Below are positions 1 through 8,490 of a DNA stretch of 11,870 nucleotides, piece after piece. The translations under genes and the position numbers were made by a program. Below the pieces are notes generated by a model. The model made no database searches. It saw only the letters and a program-made list of their open reading frames with translations, and was not told the DNA's origin. This DNA is from Anaerolineae bacterium. Its GTDB lineage: Bacteria > Chloroflexota > Anaerolineae > Aggregatilineales > Phototrophicaceae. Where the stretch lies: positions 1 through 11,870 of the forward strand of contig JADLHH010000013.1 of NCBI GenBank assembly GCA_020848855.1, given 5' to 3'. Position 1 is the first letter of the stretch; every line of letters starts with the position of its first letter.

Positions 1-38
1 CAGTTACGAATACATCGCAAGCGAATAGAAGGTGGGCT

Positions 39-1334
39 ATGGACAGGCGACCACGTGTCATCATCGTCGGTGCTGGCTTCGGCGGCTTGTACGCTGCGCA
101 GGCGCTCAAGGGTAAGCCGGTTGATGTCCTGTTGATCGATCGACAGAACTATCACACCTTCACGCCGCTGTTGTATCAGGTGGCGACCTGCGGTCTGGAA
201 GCCGAGGAGATCGCATACCCGGTGCGCGGCATTTTTCAGGGCGCGTCGAACATCGCTTTTATGCTCGGCGAGGTGATCGGTATCGACACAACCGAGAAGA
301 TCGTCTCGGTGCGCACCAACGGAACCGTCCGGCGCGAGTCGTATGATTATCTGGTGCTGGCGGCGGGCAGTGTGACCAATTTCTTCGGCAGCGACGACAT
401 CGCGCAGACGTCGTTCGAACTGAAGACGCTGAACCATGCCGTTACGCTGCGCAATCACATACTCCGGCTGTTCGAACGTGCCGCGTGGTCGGATGATCCC
501 GATTATCGCAAGGCATTGACGACGCTGGTGGTTGTCGGCGGCGGTCCGACCGGGCTAGAAACGTCCGGGGCGCTCTACGAGCTTTACGAGCACGTACTCG
601 ACAAGGAATACGCTGACCTCGCGCCGCGCATCGTGCTGGTCGAGGCGCTGGATCGGCTGCTGACGCCATTTCCGCCCGAATTGCAGCAGTCGGCGCATCA
701 ACAGCTTGAGTCGCTCGGCGTCGAAGTCATCCTCGGCAGGTCGGTCACCGAGACCGCACCGGATCACGTCACGCTGAGCGATGGTACGGTCATCCCGACC
801 TACACGCTCATCTGGGGTGCTGGTGTCAAGGCGTCGCCGTTAGCGGACATGCTCGGCGTGCCACTCCAGCGCGGCGGGCGCGTCCCGGTCACTCCGACGC
901 TCGAAGTCGCCGACTGCTCGGATGTCTACGTGGTCGGCGACATGGCATATCTCGAAGACGCCAACGGCACTCCGTACCCGATGATGATCCCCGCCGCCAA
1001 GCAGCAGGGGAGGCTGGCAGCGAAGACTCTCCGGCGGCGGCTGAAGGGCTGGCAGCCGGAAGCGTTCCGCTACATCGATAGGGGCATCATGGCGACCATC
1101 GGGCGCAACCGCGCCGTCGCCTACATCTTCTACCGCGTCAAGCTGAGCGGCTATCTTGCGTGGCTGTCGTGGCTTGGCTTGCACCTGGTCACACTAATGG
1201 GTTTCCGCAACCGTCTGAACGTGCTGGTCAACTGGGTGTGGAATTATTTCACCTACGACCGCTCGGTGCGCGTCATTCTGGAAGCGATGCCGCAGCCGGA
1301 GCACGAACCATTGGAGCCGACTCTTGCCGAGTAG
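39..1334 (+). CDS. ndh: Type II NADH:quinone oxidoreductase-like FAD/NAD-dependent dehydrogenase
   Basis: The 431-residue protein has the two-dinucleotide-fold layout of NDH-2 enzymes, which oxidise NADH and reduce membrane quinone without pumping protons. An N-terminal FAD site GAGFGG sits at residues 11-16. A second Rossmann motif GGGPTG lies at 167-172 and should bind NAD(P)H. The FAD-contacting VYVVGD stretch is at 296-301. The C-terminus (about 370-412: hydrophobic Trp/Leu-rich patch, then GFRNR and a WVWNYFTY segment) matches the amphipathic membrane anchor of NDH-2. Length equals the usual 400-450 residues. The ATG at 39 is preceded by AGAAGG at 27-32, six bases away. The NDH-2 quinone-site motif AQxAxQ appears here as IPAAKQ (318-323), so the first Gln is missing and the exact acceptor is uncertain. 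It is followed by a small gene on the same strand with its own promoter. Family assignment is firm; physiological substrate is inferred. Confidence 0.9.
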   Translation: MDRRPRVIIVGAGFGGLYAAQALKGKPVDVLLIDRQNYHTFTPLLYQVATCGLEAEEIAYPVRGIFQGASNIAFMLGEVIGIDTTEKIVSVRTNGTVRRESYDYLVLAAGSVTNFFGSDDIAQTSFELKTLNHAVTLRNHILRLFERAAWSDDPDYRKALTTLVVVGGGPTGLETSGALYELYEHVLDKEYADLAPRIVLVEALDRLLTPFPPELQQSAHQQLESLGVEVILGRSVTETAPDHVTLSDGTVIPTYTLIWGAGVKASPLADMLGVPLQRGGRVPVTPTLEVADCSDVYVVGDMAYLEDANGTPYPMMIPAAKQQGRLAAKTLRRRLKGWQPEAFRYIDRGIMATIGRNRAVAYIFYRVKLSGYLAWLSWLGLHLVTLMGFRNRLNVLVNWVWNYFTYDRSVRVILEAMPQPEHEPLEPTLAE

Positions 1335-1353
1335 CCGGTTTGGTCGCTACAAT
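1324..1353 (+). promoter_or_regulatory. Candidate sigma-70 type promoter for the 102-residue protein gene
   Basis: TTGCCG at 1324-1329 and TACAAT at 1348-1353 are separated by 18 bases. The predicted transcript would begin near 1360 and give a leader of about 28 bases containing a GAGGA ribosome site at 1376-1380 before the ATG at 1388. The -35 element overlaps the end of the upstream dehydrogenase gene. Seen by eye only. Confidence 0.45.
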
Positions 1354-1387
1354 ACGCGGGATGCCTTCACGTGACGAGGATAGACAC

Positions 1388-1696
1388 ATGAGCAACGAGC
1401 AGGTTCTGCTGCAAAAACGCGATGCCAAGGCGAAACCACACCTTGAGCAGTATGCTCCCGTGTGGCTCGTCAACCAGATCGTCATTTCCGAAGACGAGGC
1501 GGTACAGTTCAACGTCGTCTTCATGCATAACAGCTATGGCTGGGTCAACCGGCGCTATCGGTATGACGGCTTCAACAATGTCCTGTATTACAAAGGGCAG
1601 GTGCTGCTCTCTGAAGACGAAGCGCTCCAAATCCAGTTGAAAGAGCCGTATATCAGCGTGACCGTTGCCGACATTCCCAACGCTTACGGCGGCTGA
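1388..1696 (+). CDS. Small protein of unknown function with an internal repeat
   Basis: I do not recognise this 102-residue protein. It is soluble, with no signal peptide or membrane segment, and is rich in Tyr, Val and Asn with acidic patches. The sequence SEDEA followed by a hydrophobic residue and Gln occurs twice, at residues 34-40 (ISEDEAVQ region) and 75-81 (LSEDEALQ region). This suggests two related halves of about 41 residues, likely beta-rich. The frame is open back to 1160, but that part overlaps the dehydrogenase gene and reads like out-of-frame sequence. The ATG at 1388 is preferred because GAGGA lies at 1376-1380, seven bases upstream. An in-frame ATG at 1361 (nine more residues) has a weaker site and coincides with the predicted transcription start. 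It ends just before a bidirectional terminator. Confidence 0.75.
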   Translation: MSNEQVLLQKRDAKAKPHLEQYAPVWLVNQIVISEDEAVQFNVVFMHNSYGWVNRRYRYDGFNNVLYYKGQVLLSEDEALQIQLKEPYISVTVADIPNAYGG

Positions 1697-1717
1697 CCTT
1701 CCGAACGTGTACGAAAC

Positions 1718-1748
1718 AACAGGGACGCTCATGCGCCCCTGTTTGTTT
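1718..1748. terminator. Bidirectional rho-independent terminator between convergent genes
   Basis: AACAGGG (1718-1724) pairs with CCCTGTT (1737-1743). An inner CGC/GCG pair and a TCAT loop extend the stem. T-rich sequence follows on the plus strand (TTTGTTT to 1748), and A-rich sequence before it at 1714-1719 gives a shorter U-run on the minus strand. It lies between the small plus-strand gene and the minus-strand acyltransferase gene and can serve both. Confidence 0.7.
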
Positions 1749-1754
1749 GCCCCG

Positions 1755-2768
1755 CTAGAGCTTCGCTTTCAGCTTAAAAACCCTGGTGTCGGTCGCGCCC
1801 ATGCGATACTTATACGTCTCGTTTCCGCGCAGGAAGTCGAATACCTGTCGCTGATTCGCAATCGCGTCCCGGATGTTGTATGACAGCAGCACGATGCCCG
1901 CGCTCAGGTGAGCATTTTCCTGCGGCAGCAGCCCGGAATTGTAGACGAGGATGCGTCCGTTGTAGTCGAAGTCGCAGTATGCCGCCGACGGCGTGCCGTT
2001 GATGACCAGAAAGGTCAGCTTCAGCCAACCGCAGCCGTGTACCTGCGGAACGACCGACTTGAAGAACGCCAGATTCAGCGGGTCTTCGAGGAATTTCGCT
2101 TTTTCGGGATGGCTGGAGCGCATCAGGTGCAAAAACTGGTCGACTGCTTCGTCGATGCTGCCCTGATAGTGCCGGTCGACCACGCGCCATTCAATTTTGG
2201 CTTCGCTTTCGGCGCGGCGCATCTTGCGGCGGATTTCGTGGCGCTGTTTCTTGTCCAGACCTTCCAGGTAGCCTTCCCAGCTATCGGGCAGTGAGATAAC
2301 CGGGCATACCTCCTGAAATTCGATCTCGGTCGTGAAACCCTGTTCCTGCAATTTCCCCGGAAAGCTCGCCAGGCTGGGCGAGGCTTCCGGGATGTTACAC
2401 CAGTTGATGCGGTCGTAAGCGCCGGCGTTTGCCTTCAGGAACGCGGCGAATTCGGTCTGGACGGCATCCATATAGGCGGGGTCGGCGATGATATCGACGT
2501 AATCGGTCACGTCCACGCAGCCGATTGTCCGCACGACGCGCTCGCCGTCGCTGTTCTGGATGAACCACGAACCGATGCCGACCAGCCGCCCATTGTCGTC
2601 CCGGCAGGTGATCACCCAAAGCTGCCCGGCATGATAGGCTTTCCACCAGCTCGACTGCCACTCCCACGTGCAGAAGATCAGGTCGGCGGTACTGCGATGC
2701 AGCAGATCGTCCCATTCGGGGCGGAGTTCGTCAAATACGCGCTCGTCGGTATAAGCCGTGAGTTCCAC
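1755..2768 (-). CDS. GNAT-fold acyltransferase of the CelD/BcsL (FemAB-like) family
   Basis: The 337-residue protein matches the Acetyltransf_6 (CelD/BcsL) pattern, a double-GNAT fold related to FemAB aminoacyltransferases. An N-terminal WDDLL...CTWEW segment lies at about 19-37. The family's basic helix (W-x-x-Y-L, then KKQRHEIRRKMRR) spans 164-185. The C-terminal FDFLRGNETYKYRMG signature is at 310-324. Members transfer acyl or aminoacyl groups in polysaccharide, cell-wall or antibiotic-related pathways; the substrate cannot be read here. The frame stays open to a GTG at 2813, but the GTG at 2768 is chosen because AGGAGG (minus strand, 2778-2773) sits just upstream and the extra 15 residues look non-coding. 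No signal peptide, so it is expected in the cytoplasm. It lies downstream of the ABC ATPase gene but is separated by a terminator, so it probably has its own promoter. Family confident, role unknown. Confidence 0.85.
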   Translation of the reverse strand: MELTAYTDERVFDELRPEWDDLLHRSTADLIFCTWEWQSSWWKAYHAGQLWVITCRDDNGRLVGIGSWFIQNSDGERVVRTIGCVDVTDYVDIIADPAYMDAVQTEFAAFLKANAGAYDRINWCNIPEASPSLASFPGKLQEQGFTTEIEFQEVCPVISLPDSWEGYLEGLDKKQRHEIRRKMRRAESEAKIEWRVVDRHYQGSIDEAVDQFLHLMRSSHPEKAKFLEDPLNLAFFKSVVPQVHGCGWLKLTFLVINGTPSAAYCDFDYNGRILVYNSGLLPQENAHLSAGIVLLSYNIRDAIANQRQVFDFLRGNETYKYRMGATDTRVFKLKAKL

Positions 2769-2772
2769 ATAT

Positions 2773-2778
2773 CCTCCT
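2773..2778 (-). promoter_or_regulatory. Shine-Dalgarno sequence fixing the GTG start of the acyltransferase gene
   Basis: AGGAGG on the minus strand lies four bases before the GTG whose first base is 2768. The longer in-frame candidate at 2813 has no such site. Confidence 0.7.
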
Positions 2779-2825
2779 GAAAAACGGCGCTCGTCTGACG
2801 ACCATAATAGCACGGCTGGCGAATC

Positions 2826-2858
2826 AAAATAAAAAGCCGCCCAGAATTGGACGGCTTT
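2826..2858 (-). terminator. Rho-independent terminator of the ABC ATPase gene
   Basis: Read on the minus strand, AAAGCCGTCC (2858-2849) pairs with GGGCGGCTTT (2842-2833) around a six-base loop, with one G-T pair in a 10-base stem. A run TTTTTATTTT follows. It begins about 25 bases after the ATPase stop codon and separates that gene from the acyltransferase gene. Confidence 0.85.
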
Positions 2859-2882
2859 GGACTTACCGGGAACGGCTGTGCC

Positions 2883-4028
2883 CTATGCGGATGTCTTCGC
2901 TGGCTGATCGATCTCTTGCTTGTATTCGTACGACAGCGACAGGTTCGTATCGGCGTCGAACAGGTGCATGTTGTCGATATTGAAGACCAGACCCATACGA
3001 GTGCCGACGCGAGCCTGCGTGCGCGGATCGGTACGGGCGATGAACGTCTTGCCCTTGTCTTCCAGGTACAGGTTAATTTCGTTACCCATCTGCTCGACCA
3101 CGTCCACGTTCGCTTCGACCAGAGCGGGGGTGATTCCCGGCGGCTGGAAGTCCACGTCGTGGATGTCTTCGGGGCGTATACCGAAGATGACGCGCTTGCC
3201 GATTGCATTCTTGAACGGCGTGGCTTTGGCGGCCGGAACCTGAATGTTGAAGCTTGGTGTCTCGACTACGAGGTTGCCGTCGCCTTGCTTCAGGGTTGCG
3301 TCGAAGAAGTTCATCGCCGGGCTACCGATGAAGCCGGCGACGAAAATGTTGCGCGGGTTGTGGTACAGGTTGTACGGCGTGTCGATCTGCTGGAGTTCGC
3401 CGGCGCTGAGTACGCAGATGCGCGTACCCATCGTCATGGCTTCGATCTGGTCGTGGGTCACGTAGATGAAGGTCGTTCCCAGGCGCTGGTGCAGCTTGCT
3501 GATGAACGAACGCGCTTCCACACGCAGTTTCGCGTCGAGGTTGGAAAGCGGCTCGTCCAGCAGGAAGACCTGCGGTTCGCGCACGACGGCACGACCGACG
3601 GCGACACGCTGGCGCTGACCACCGGAAAGCTGGCGCGGGCGGCGATCCAGAAGCTGTTCGATACCCAGGCTCTTGGCGGCTTCACGCACGCGCTGGTCGA
3701 TGATCTGCTTGGGCGTCTTGCGCAGGCGCAGACCAAACGCCATATTGTCGTACACGGTCATGTGGGGGTACAGCGCGTAGCTCTGGAACACCATTGCGAC
3801 GTCACGATCCTTCGGCGCGACATTGTTGACAACCCGGTCACCGATCAGAATTTCGCCGTCGCTGATTTCTTCCAGACCAGCCAGCATACGCAGGCTGGTG
3901 GATTTTCCGCAGCCGGACGGACCGACGAACACCAAAAATTCTTTGTCAGCAATATCAATATTCAGGTCATTCACGGCTGTCGTATTGCCAAAGCGCTTGT
4001 AGACGTGCCTGAAGGTCACACTTGCCAC
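2883..4028 (-). CDS. ugpC: ABC transporter ATP-binding protein, MalK/UgpC/MsmX family (carbohydrate importer ATPase)
   Basis: This 381-residue protein is a complete CUT1-type import ATPase. Walker A GPSGCGKST is at 36-44, the Q-loop Gln at 82, the signature LSGGQRQ at 134-140, Walker B VFLLDEP at 154-160, the D-loop SNLD at 162-165 and the switch His at 192. The C-terminal part (about 238-365, with GSPAMNFF and GIRPED) is the TOBE regulatory domain of MalK-like proteins. It would energise uptake of sugars or glycerol phosphate at the inner face of the membrane. No permease or solute-binding gene adjoins it, and it has its own terminator. This fits a shared ATPase such as MsmX of Bacillus subtilis that serves several importers; that role is inferred. 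The GTG at 4028 is preferred over the longer frame to 4049 because GGAGG lies seven bases upstream and the family N-terminus MASVTF follows. Confidence 0.93.
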   Translation of the reverse strand: MASVTFRHVYKRFGNTTAVNDLNIDIADKEFLVFVGPSGCGKSTSLRMLAGLEEISDGEILIGDRVVNNVAPKDRDVAMVFQSYALYPHMTVYDNMAFGLRLRKTPKQIIDQRVREAAKSLGIEQLLDRRPRQLSGGQRQRVAVGRAVVREPQVFLLDEPLSNLDAKLRVEARSFISKLHQRLGTTFIYVTHDQIEAMTMGTRICVLSAGELQQIDTPYNLYHNPRNIFVAGFIGSPAMNFFDATLKQGDGNLVVETPSFNIQVPAAKATPFKNAIGKRVIFGIRPEDIHDVDFQPPGITPALVEANVDVVEQMGNEINLYLEDKGKTFIARTDPRTQARVGTRMGLVFNIDNMHLFDADTNLSLSYEYKQEIDQPAKTSA

Positions 4029-4035
4029 GAGAATT

Positions 4036-4040
4036 CCTCC
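4036..4040 (-). promoter_or_regulatory. Shine-Dalgarno sequence fixing the GTG start of the ABC ATPase gene
   Basis: GGAGG on the minus strand is spaced seven bases from the GTG at 4028. Starting there gives the usual family N-terminus. Confidence 0.75.
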
Positions 4041-4045
4041 GTATG

Positions 4046-4074
4046 ACAATAGGGCGGGATAATGAAGCTGTTAA
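4046..4074 (-). promoter_or_regulatory. Candidate promoter for the ABC ATPase gene
   Basis: On the minus strand, TTAACA (4074-4069) and TATTGT (4051-4046) are 17 bases apart. The leader would be only about 12 bases and would begin at the ribosome site, which weakens the call. An alternative -10, CATTAT at 4064-4059, lacks a good -35. Confidence 0.3.
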
Positions 4075-4138
4075 GGTCTATTTGTGGAAATTGCACGAAT
4101 TAGTTGCCATTCCCGCAAGTCCAGTTTCACGAGGAGAT

Positions 4139-4144
4139 TATAGT
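4139..4144 (+). promoter_or_regulatory. Candidate -10 element for cinA in the divergent intergenic region
   Basis: TATAGT at 4139-4144 matches the -10 consensus at five of six bases, but no clear -35 lies upstream. A second possibility is TTGCAA at 4159-4164 with TACAAA near 4180. The whole 4029-4198 gap is AT-richer than its surroundings and must hold both divergent promoters. I see no hairpin or riboswitch in it. Confidence 0.25.
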
Positions 4145-4198
4145 GTCGATTGAGAGATTTGCAACATTTCGTGTTCAATTACAAATGAGAGAGAAATC

Positions 4199-5458
4199 AT
4201 GCCTGCGCAGGAGCTAAATGCGGAAGTCATTTCAATCGGTACGGAGATCTTACTCGGCGAACTCACGGACACCAATTCGGTCTACATGGCGCGCACCCTG
4301 CGCGACCTGGGTATCAACCTTTTCTTCATGACTTCCGTTGGCGACAACGAGAAGCGCATCGCCGACGCGATCCGAATCGCGCTCGGTCGCGCGCAGGTAG
4401 TGATCACCTGCGGCGGGCTGGGACCCACGATTGACGATATGACCCGGCAAGCGGTTGCGGCGGCAACCGACCGGGGGCTGACGTTTCACCAGGAACTGCT
4501 CGACCAGATCGCCGAGCGCTTCCAGAGCTTCCGCTCGCAGATGACCGAGAACAACCGTCGGCAGGCGTTCGTGCCCGATGACGCCGTTATCATCGAAAAC
4601 CCGGTTGGGACTGCGCCGTCGTTCGCTGTCGAATATGGCGACAAGGTCGTGATCAGCCTGCCCGGCGTGCCCCGCGAGATGAAATACCTGATGATCGAGA
4701 AGGTCGTACCGTATTTGCGCCAGCGCTACGGCATCACCGGCAAGATCATCAAGGCGAAAATCCTCAAGGCTGCCGGGATCGGCGAGAGTGCGCTTGACGA
4801 GCTGATCGGTAAGGAGCTGCTTGAAGCCAGCAACCCAACCGTTGGGCTGGCGGCGCACAGTGGGCAGATCGACGTGCGCATCACCGCCAAAGCCGAAAGT
4901 ACCGCCGACGCCGACGGGCTGATCGCCGACGTGGAAGCGCAGCTTCGCTCGCGCATCGACCCTTACGTTTTCGGCGTGGATACCGACACGATTGAGCAGG
5001 CGCTGGTGACAGCGCTGCGCGAGCAGGCGGGGAAAGTCGTGATCGGCGAAATCGGCGTCGAGCCGCTGGTCAGCCGGCGTTTGCAGGCGGCTCCTGGCGC
5101 TGCCGATGTCGTGAGCACCGTTGTTTCGTACCCCACGCCGCAGGCGCTGGCAGAGGCGCTTGGCATCTCGGAAGCGCTGCCACTCCGCCAGCTTGCGGAG
5201 CGCGCGGCAGAGTCTTTGTGCAGTTTGCACGAGAGCCGCGCGGGGCTGGTGATTCTCAGTAATCCGGCGGTTCTGGCGGATCAAGCCGACTCGGTTGAAG
5301 GCAGCGCTATCGCCGTTTGTGTGGATGGCAAGCTGCGGTCACGCGGCTACGGTTTCGGCGGTGGGACGGACACCGCCCGCGAGTGGACCGGCACCTGGAC
5401 GATGTCAATGGCGTGGCGGATGTTGAGGGAGCGTGCTGAAGTCGGCAACGGTGGGTAA
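4199..5458 (+). CDS. cinA: CinA family protein with intact N-terminal domain and degenerate NMN deamidase domain
   Basis: The 419-residue length and domain order fit CinA. Residues 7-170 form the molybdopterin-binding-like (COG1058) domain with GTEILLGELTDTN (14-26) and ITCGGLGPTIDDMT (69-82). In known CinA proteins this part hydrolyses ADP-ribose or related dinucleotides. A linker domain follows to about 260. The C-terminal part (264-415) aligns with PncC, which deamidates nicotinamide mononucleotide in NAD recycling. However, the family motif ESCTGG is replaced by EIGVEP (284-289), the conserved Lys after the SN-type loop is absent, and the glycine-rich TGIAGPGG loop reads LSNPAVLA. Deamidase activity is therefore unlikely. 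The ATG at 4199 follows GAGAGA (4187-4192). It diverges from the ABC ATPase gene, and its 3' end overlaps a broken cupin gene by 26 bases. Confidence 0.92.
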   Translation: MPAQELNAEVISIGTEILLGELTDTNSVYMARTLRDLGINLFFMTSVGDNEKRIADAIRIALGRAQVVITCGGLGPTIDDMTRQAVAAATDRGLTFHQELLDQIAERFQSFRSQMTENNRRQAFVPDDAVIIENPVGTAPSFAVEYGDKVVISLPGVPREMKYLMIEKVVPYLRQRYGITGKIIKAKILKAAGIGESALDELIGKELLEASNPTVGLAAHSGQIDVRITAKAESTADADGLIADVEAQLRSRIDPYVFGVDTDTIEQALVTALREQAGKVVIGEIGVEPLVSRRLQAAPGAADVVSTVVSYPTPQALAEALGISEALPLRQLAERAAESLCSLHESRAGLVILSNPAVLADQADSVEGSAIAVCVDGKLRSRGYGFGGGTDTAREWTGTWTMSMAWRMLRERAEVGNGG

Positions 5459-5703
5459 AGCGCTCGCCCCCGCGCGGGTATTGATGCTTAGCCCGGCGCT
5501 CGCCCATCGAGCCGCCGCGCTCTGGCGAGAGCCTGTTCCTCTACGTCACCGATGGGGCAGGGTACGTGACTCACGACGGCAACACGCGCGGTGTCGGGCA
5601 GTACGACGTGATCCTCGCGCGCCTGGACGCCGGAAATGCTATCCTGTCGACCGCCGACACGTCGCTCAAGTGGCTCAGCTTCTACCTGCCGGAATTCCTC
5701 TAG
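5433..5703 (+). pseudogene. Small cupin-like protein gene interrupted by an apparent 10-base duplication
   Basis: Two reading frames together make one short cupin-like protein. The first part starts at GTG 5433 (AGGGAG at 5427-5432 directly upstream, overlapping the cinA end) and reads VLKSATVGKALAPARVLMLSP up to 5495. The second part, in the next frame from 5506 to the stop at 5701-5703, reads IEPPRSGESLFLYVTDGAG and continues with a GQYDVILARL segment and the ending SFYLPEFL. That half resembles a cupin barrel: E-x-L-F-x-Y-V-x-x-G, then G-x-Y-D-V. The HxH metal ligands of classic cupins are not visible. The ten bases between the parts (GCGCTCGCCC, 5496-5505) repeat 5460-5469 exactly; removing them joins the two parts in frame as an 86-residue protein. 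The second half has no start codon of its own. It may be a true pseudogene or an assembly error. Function unknown. Confidence 0.55.
5460..5505 (+). repeat. 10-base direct repeat bounding the cupin frame break
   Basis: GCGCTCGCCC occurs at 5460-5469 and again at 5496-5505, 36 bases apart. The second copy coincides with the point where the cupin-like reading frame changes. A 10-base addition shifts the frame by exactly the amount seen. Confidence 0.6.
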
Positions 5704-5705
5704 CA

Positions 5706-5800
5706 GTCAGCGGTCTGCCATCAGCAAGAGCAAAAAGACGACCTCATCTCGAAGTCGTCTTTCGTTTTGGCTGAGAGCTGATTGCTGATGGCTGACCGCT
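5706..5800. repeat. Inverted heptanucleotide repeat cluster filling the cupin/lepA gap
   Basis: The left arm holds three seven-base units of pattern RTCWGCN (5706-5726). The right arm holds four units of pattern NGCTGAY/R (5769-5796), which is the reverse complement. The 19 bases 5709-5727 and 5782-5800 are complementary with one mismatch. The arms enclose the terminator hairpin at 5732-5768, so the whole gap between the two convergent stop codons can fold into one long nested stem. Confidence 0.7.
5732..5768. terminator. Bidirectional rho-independent terminator for the cinA/cupin unit and lepA
   Basis: AAAGACGAC (5734-5742) pairs with GTCGTCTTT (5754-5762). An A-run precedes it and TTTCGTTTT follows, so U-tracts are available on both strands. 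It lies between convergent stop codons. Confidence 0.8.
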
Positions 5801-5803
5801 TCT

Positions 5804-7609
<1,806 letters not shown>

Positions 7610-7636
7610 CACATTTTCTCTGCTGTGTATGTGAAA

Positions 7637-7645
7637 AGTATAGCA
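7637..7645 (-). promoter_or_regulatory. Extended -10 promoter of lepA
   Basis: On the minus strand TGCTATACT (7645-7637) combines an extended TGN with a five-of-six -10 match. The -35 region (TAGGTT, 17 bases upstream) is weak, which an extended -10 can compensate for. Transcription would begin near 7630, about 20 bases before the start codon. Confidence 0.55.
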
Positions 7646-7682
7646 GACGACCTCTTGCGAACCTATCCGTAAAACGTCGTTT

Positions 7683-7702
7683 CTTGGCGAACTTGGCGGT
7701 TC
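7683..7702. repeat. Tandem 9-base pair of units in the tlyA/lepA gap
   Basis: CTTGGCGAA (7683-7691) is followed directly by CTTGGCGGT (7692-7700), sharing seven of nine bases. It lies a few bases past the tlyA stop. It is short and may be a fragment of a dispersed repeat; no hairpin is obvious. Confidence 0.4.
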
Positions 7703-7710
7703 GGTGTCTT

Positions 7711-8481
7711 TTAGACGATTCCTCGAATCATTTCGTCAATTAGCTTGTTTTCCGCCTCGCCACCCCAGCCGAGCCACGCCAGAAACTCGACGTTCCCGGC
7801 GGGTCCCTTCAGTGGCGACTTGATCAGCCCGCGCACGGCGAAACCTTCGCCAACGGCGAAGGCGAGTACTTCGTCCAGCACGCGGGCGTGAACCTTCGTG
7901 TCGCGCACCACGCCGCCTTTGCCCACGTCGTGCTGCCCGGCTTCGAACTGCGGCTTGATCAGCGGGATCACGTCCGCCTGCGGCGTCAGCCAGCCCTTGA
8001 TCACCGGGAGCAGCAGCCGCAGCGAGATGAACGAGGCGTCCATCACCACCAGACTCACCGGCTCCGGCAGCCGCTCGACGTAGCGGGCGTTGGTGCGCTC
8101 CATCACCACCACGCGCGGATCGGTGCGCAGGCTGTAGGCGATCTGCCCGTAGCCCACGTCGAGCGCGTAGACCTTCGCCGCGCCGTCTTGCAGCAGGCAG
8201 TCGGTGAAGCCGCCGGTGCTCGCGCCTACGTCGGCGCAGATACGCCCGCTCACGCCGATGGGGAAGGCGTCGAGCGCTGCCGCCAGCTTTTCACCGCCCC
8301 GGCTGACGAAGCGCGGCTTCGCCTTGACCGTGATCTCGGCTTCGCTGTCGAGTCGCGTGCCCGGCTTGTCGATCTGCCTGCCGCCGACCAGCACTTCGCC
8401 CGCCATGATCATGGCGCGGGCTTTCTCGCGGCTCTCCGCCAGTCCGGTTTCGACCATCAGAATGTCGAGGCGCTGTTTCAT
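7711..8481 (-). CDS. tlyA: TlyA family rRNA (cytidine-2'-O)-methyltransferase
   Basis: The 256-residue protein has the TlyA layout: an N-terminal S4 RNA-binding domain (about 3-55, with [20 protein letters not shown]) and an FtsJ/RrmJ-type SAM methyltransferase domain from about 60. The SAM-binding motif is [11 protein letters not shown] (84-94). The K-D-K-E catalytic tetrad of 2'-O-methyltransferases can be assigned as K65, D148, K176 and E232. Characterised TlyA enzymes methylate C1409 of 16S rRNA, and some also C1920 of 23S rRNA, which affects capreomycin susceptibility; some homologues have been reported as haemolysins. The ATG at 8481 gives the family start [11 protein letters not shown]. 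The frame runs on to 8523, but the 14 extra residues are translated heptanucleotide repeat. No good Shine-Dalgarno precedes the ATG. It lies downstream of the protease-like gene and upstream of lepA. Confidence 0.95.
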   Translation of the reverse strand: MKQRLDILMVETGLAESREKARAMIMAGEVLVGGRQIDKPGTRLDSEAEITVKAKPRFVSRGGEKLAAALDAFPIGVSGRICADVGASTGGFTDCLLQDGAAKVYALDVGYGQIAYSLRTDPRVVVMERTNARYVERLPEPVSLVVMDASFISLRLLLPVIKGWLTPQADVIPLIKPQFEAGQHDVGKGGVVRDTKVHARVLDEVLAFAVGEGFAVRGLIKSPLKGPAGNVEFLAWLGWGGEAENKLIDEMIRGIV

Positions 8482-8490
8482 CGCTTCGAA

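Noticed and set aside
2847..4046. A 399-codon open frame on the plus strand opposite the ABC ATPase gene
   Set aside because: It is a mirror of a complete ATPase with all motifs, has no family resemblance, and begins inside the terminator.
4250..5284. A 344-codon open frame on the minus strand opposite cinA
   Set aside because: cinA is supported by conserved motifs over the same bases; the opposite frame shows only Arg/His-rich shadow composition.
5433..5774. A 113-codon plus-strand frame running from the cinA end through the terminator
   Set aside because: Only its first 21 codons look coding (the start of the cupin-like gene). After 5495 it becomes Arg-rich and crosses the cupin stop and the terminator hairpin.
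5706..5800. Short CRISPR array
   Set aside because: The units are seven bases with no spacers and are arranged as inverted arms.
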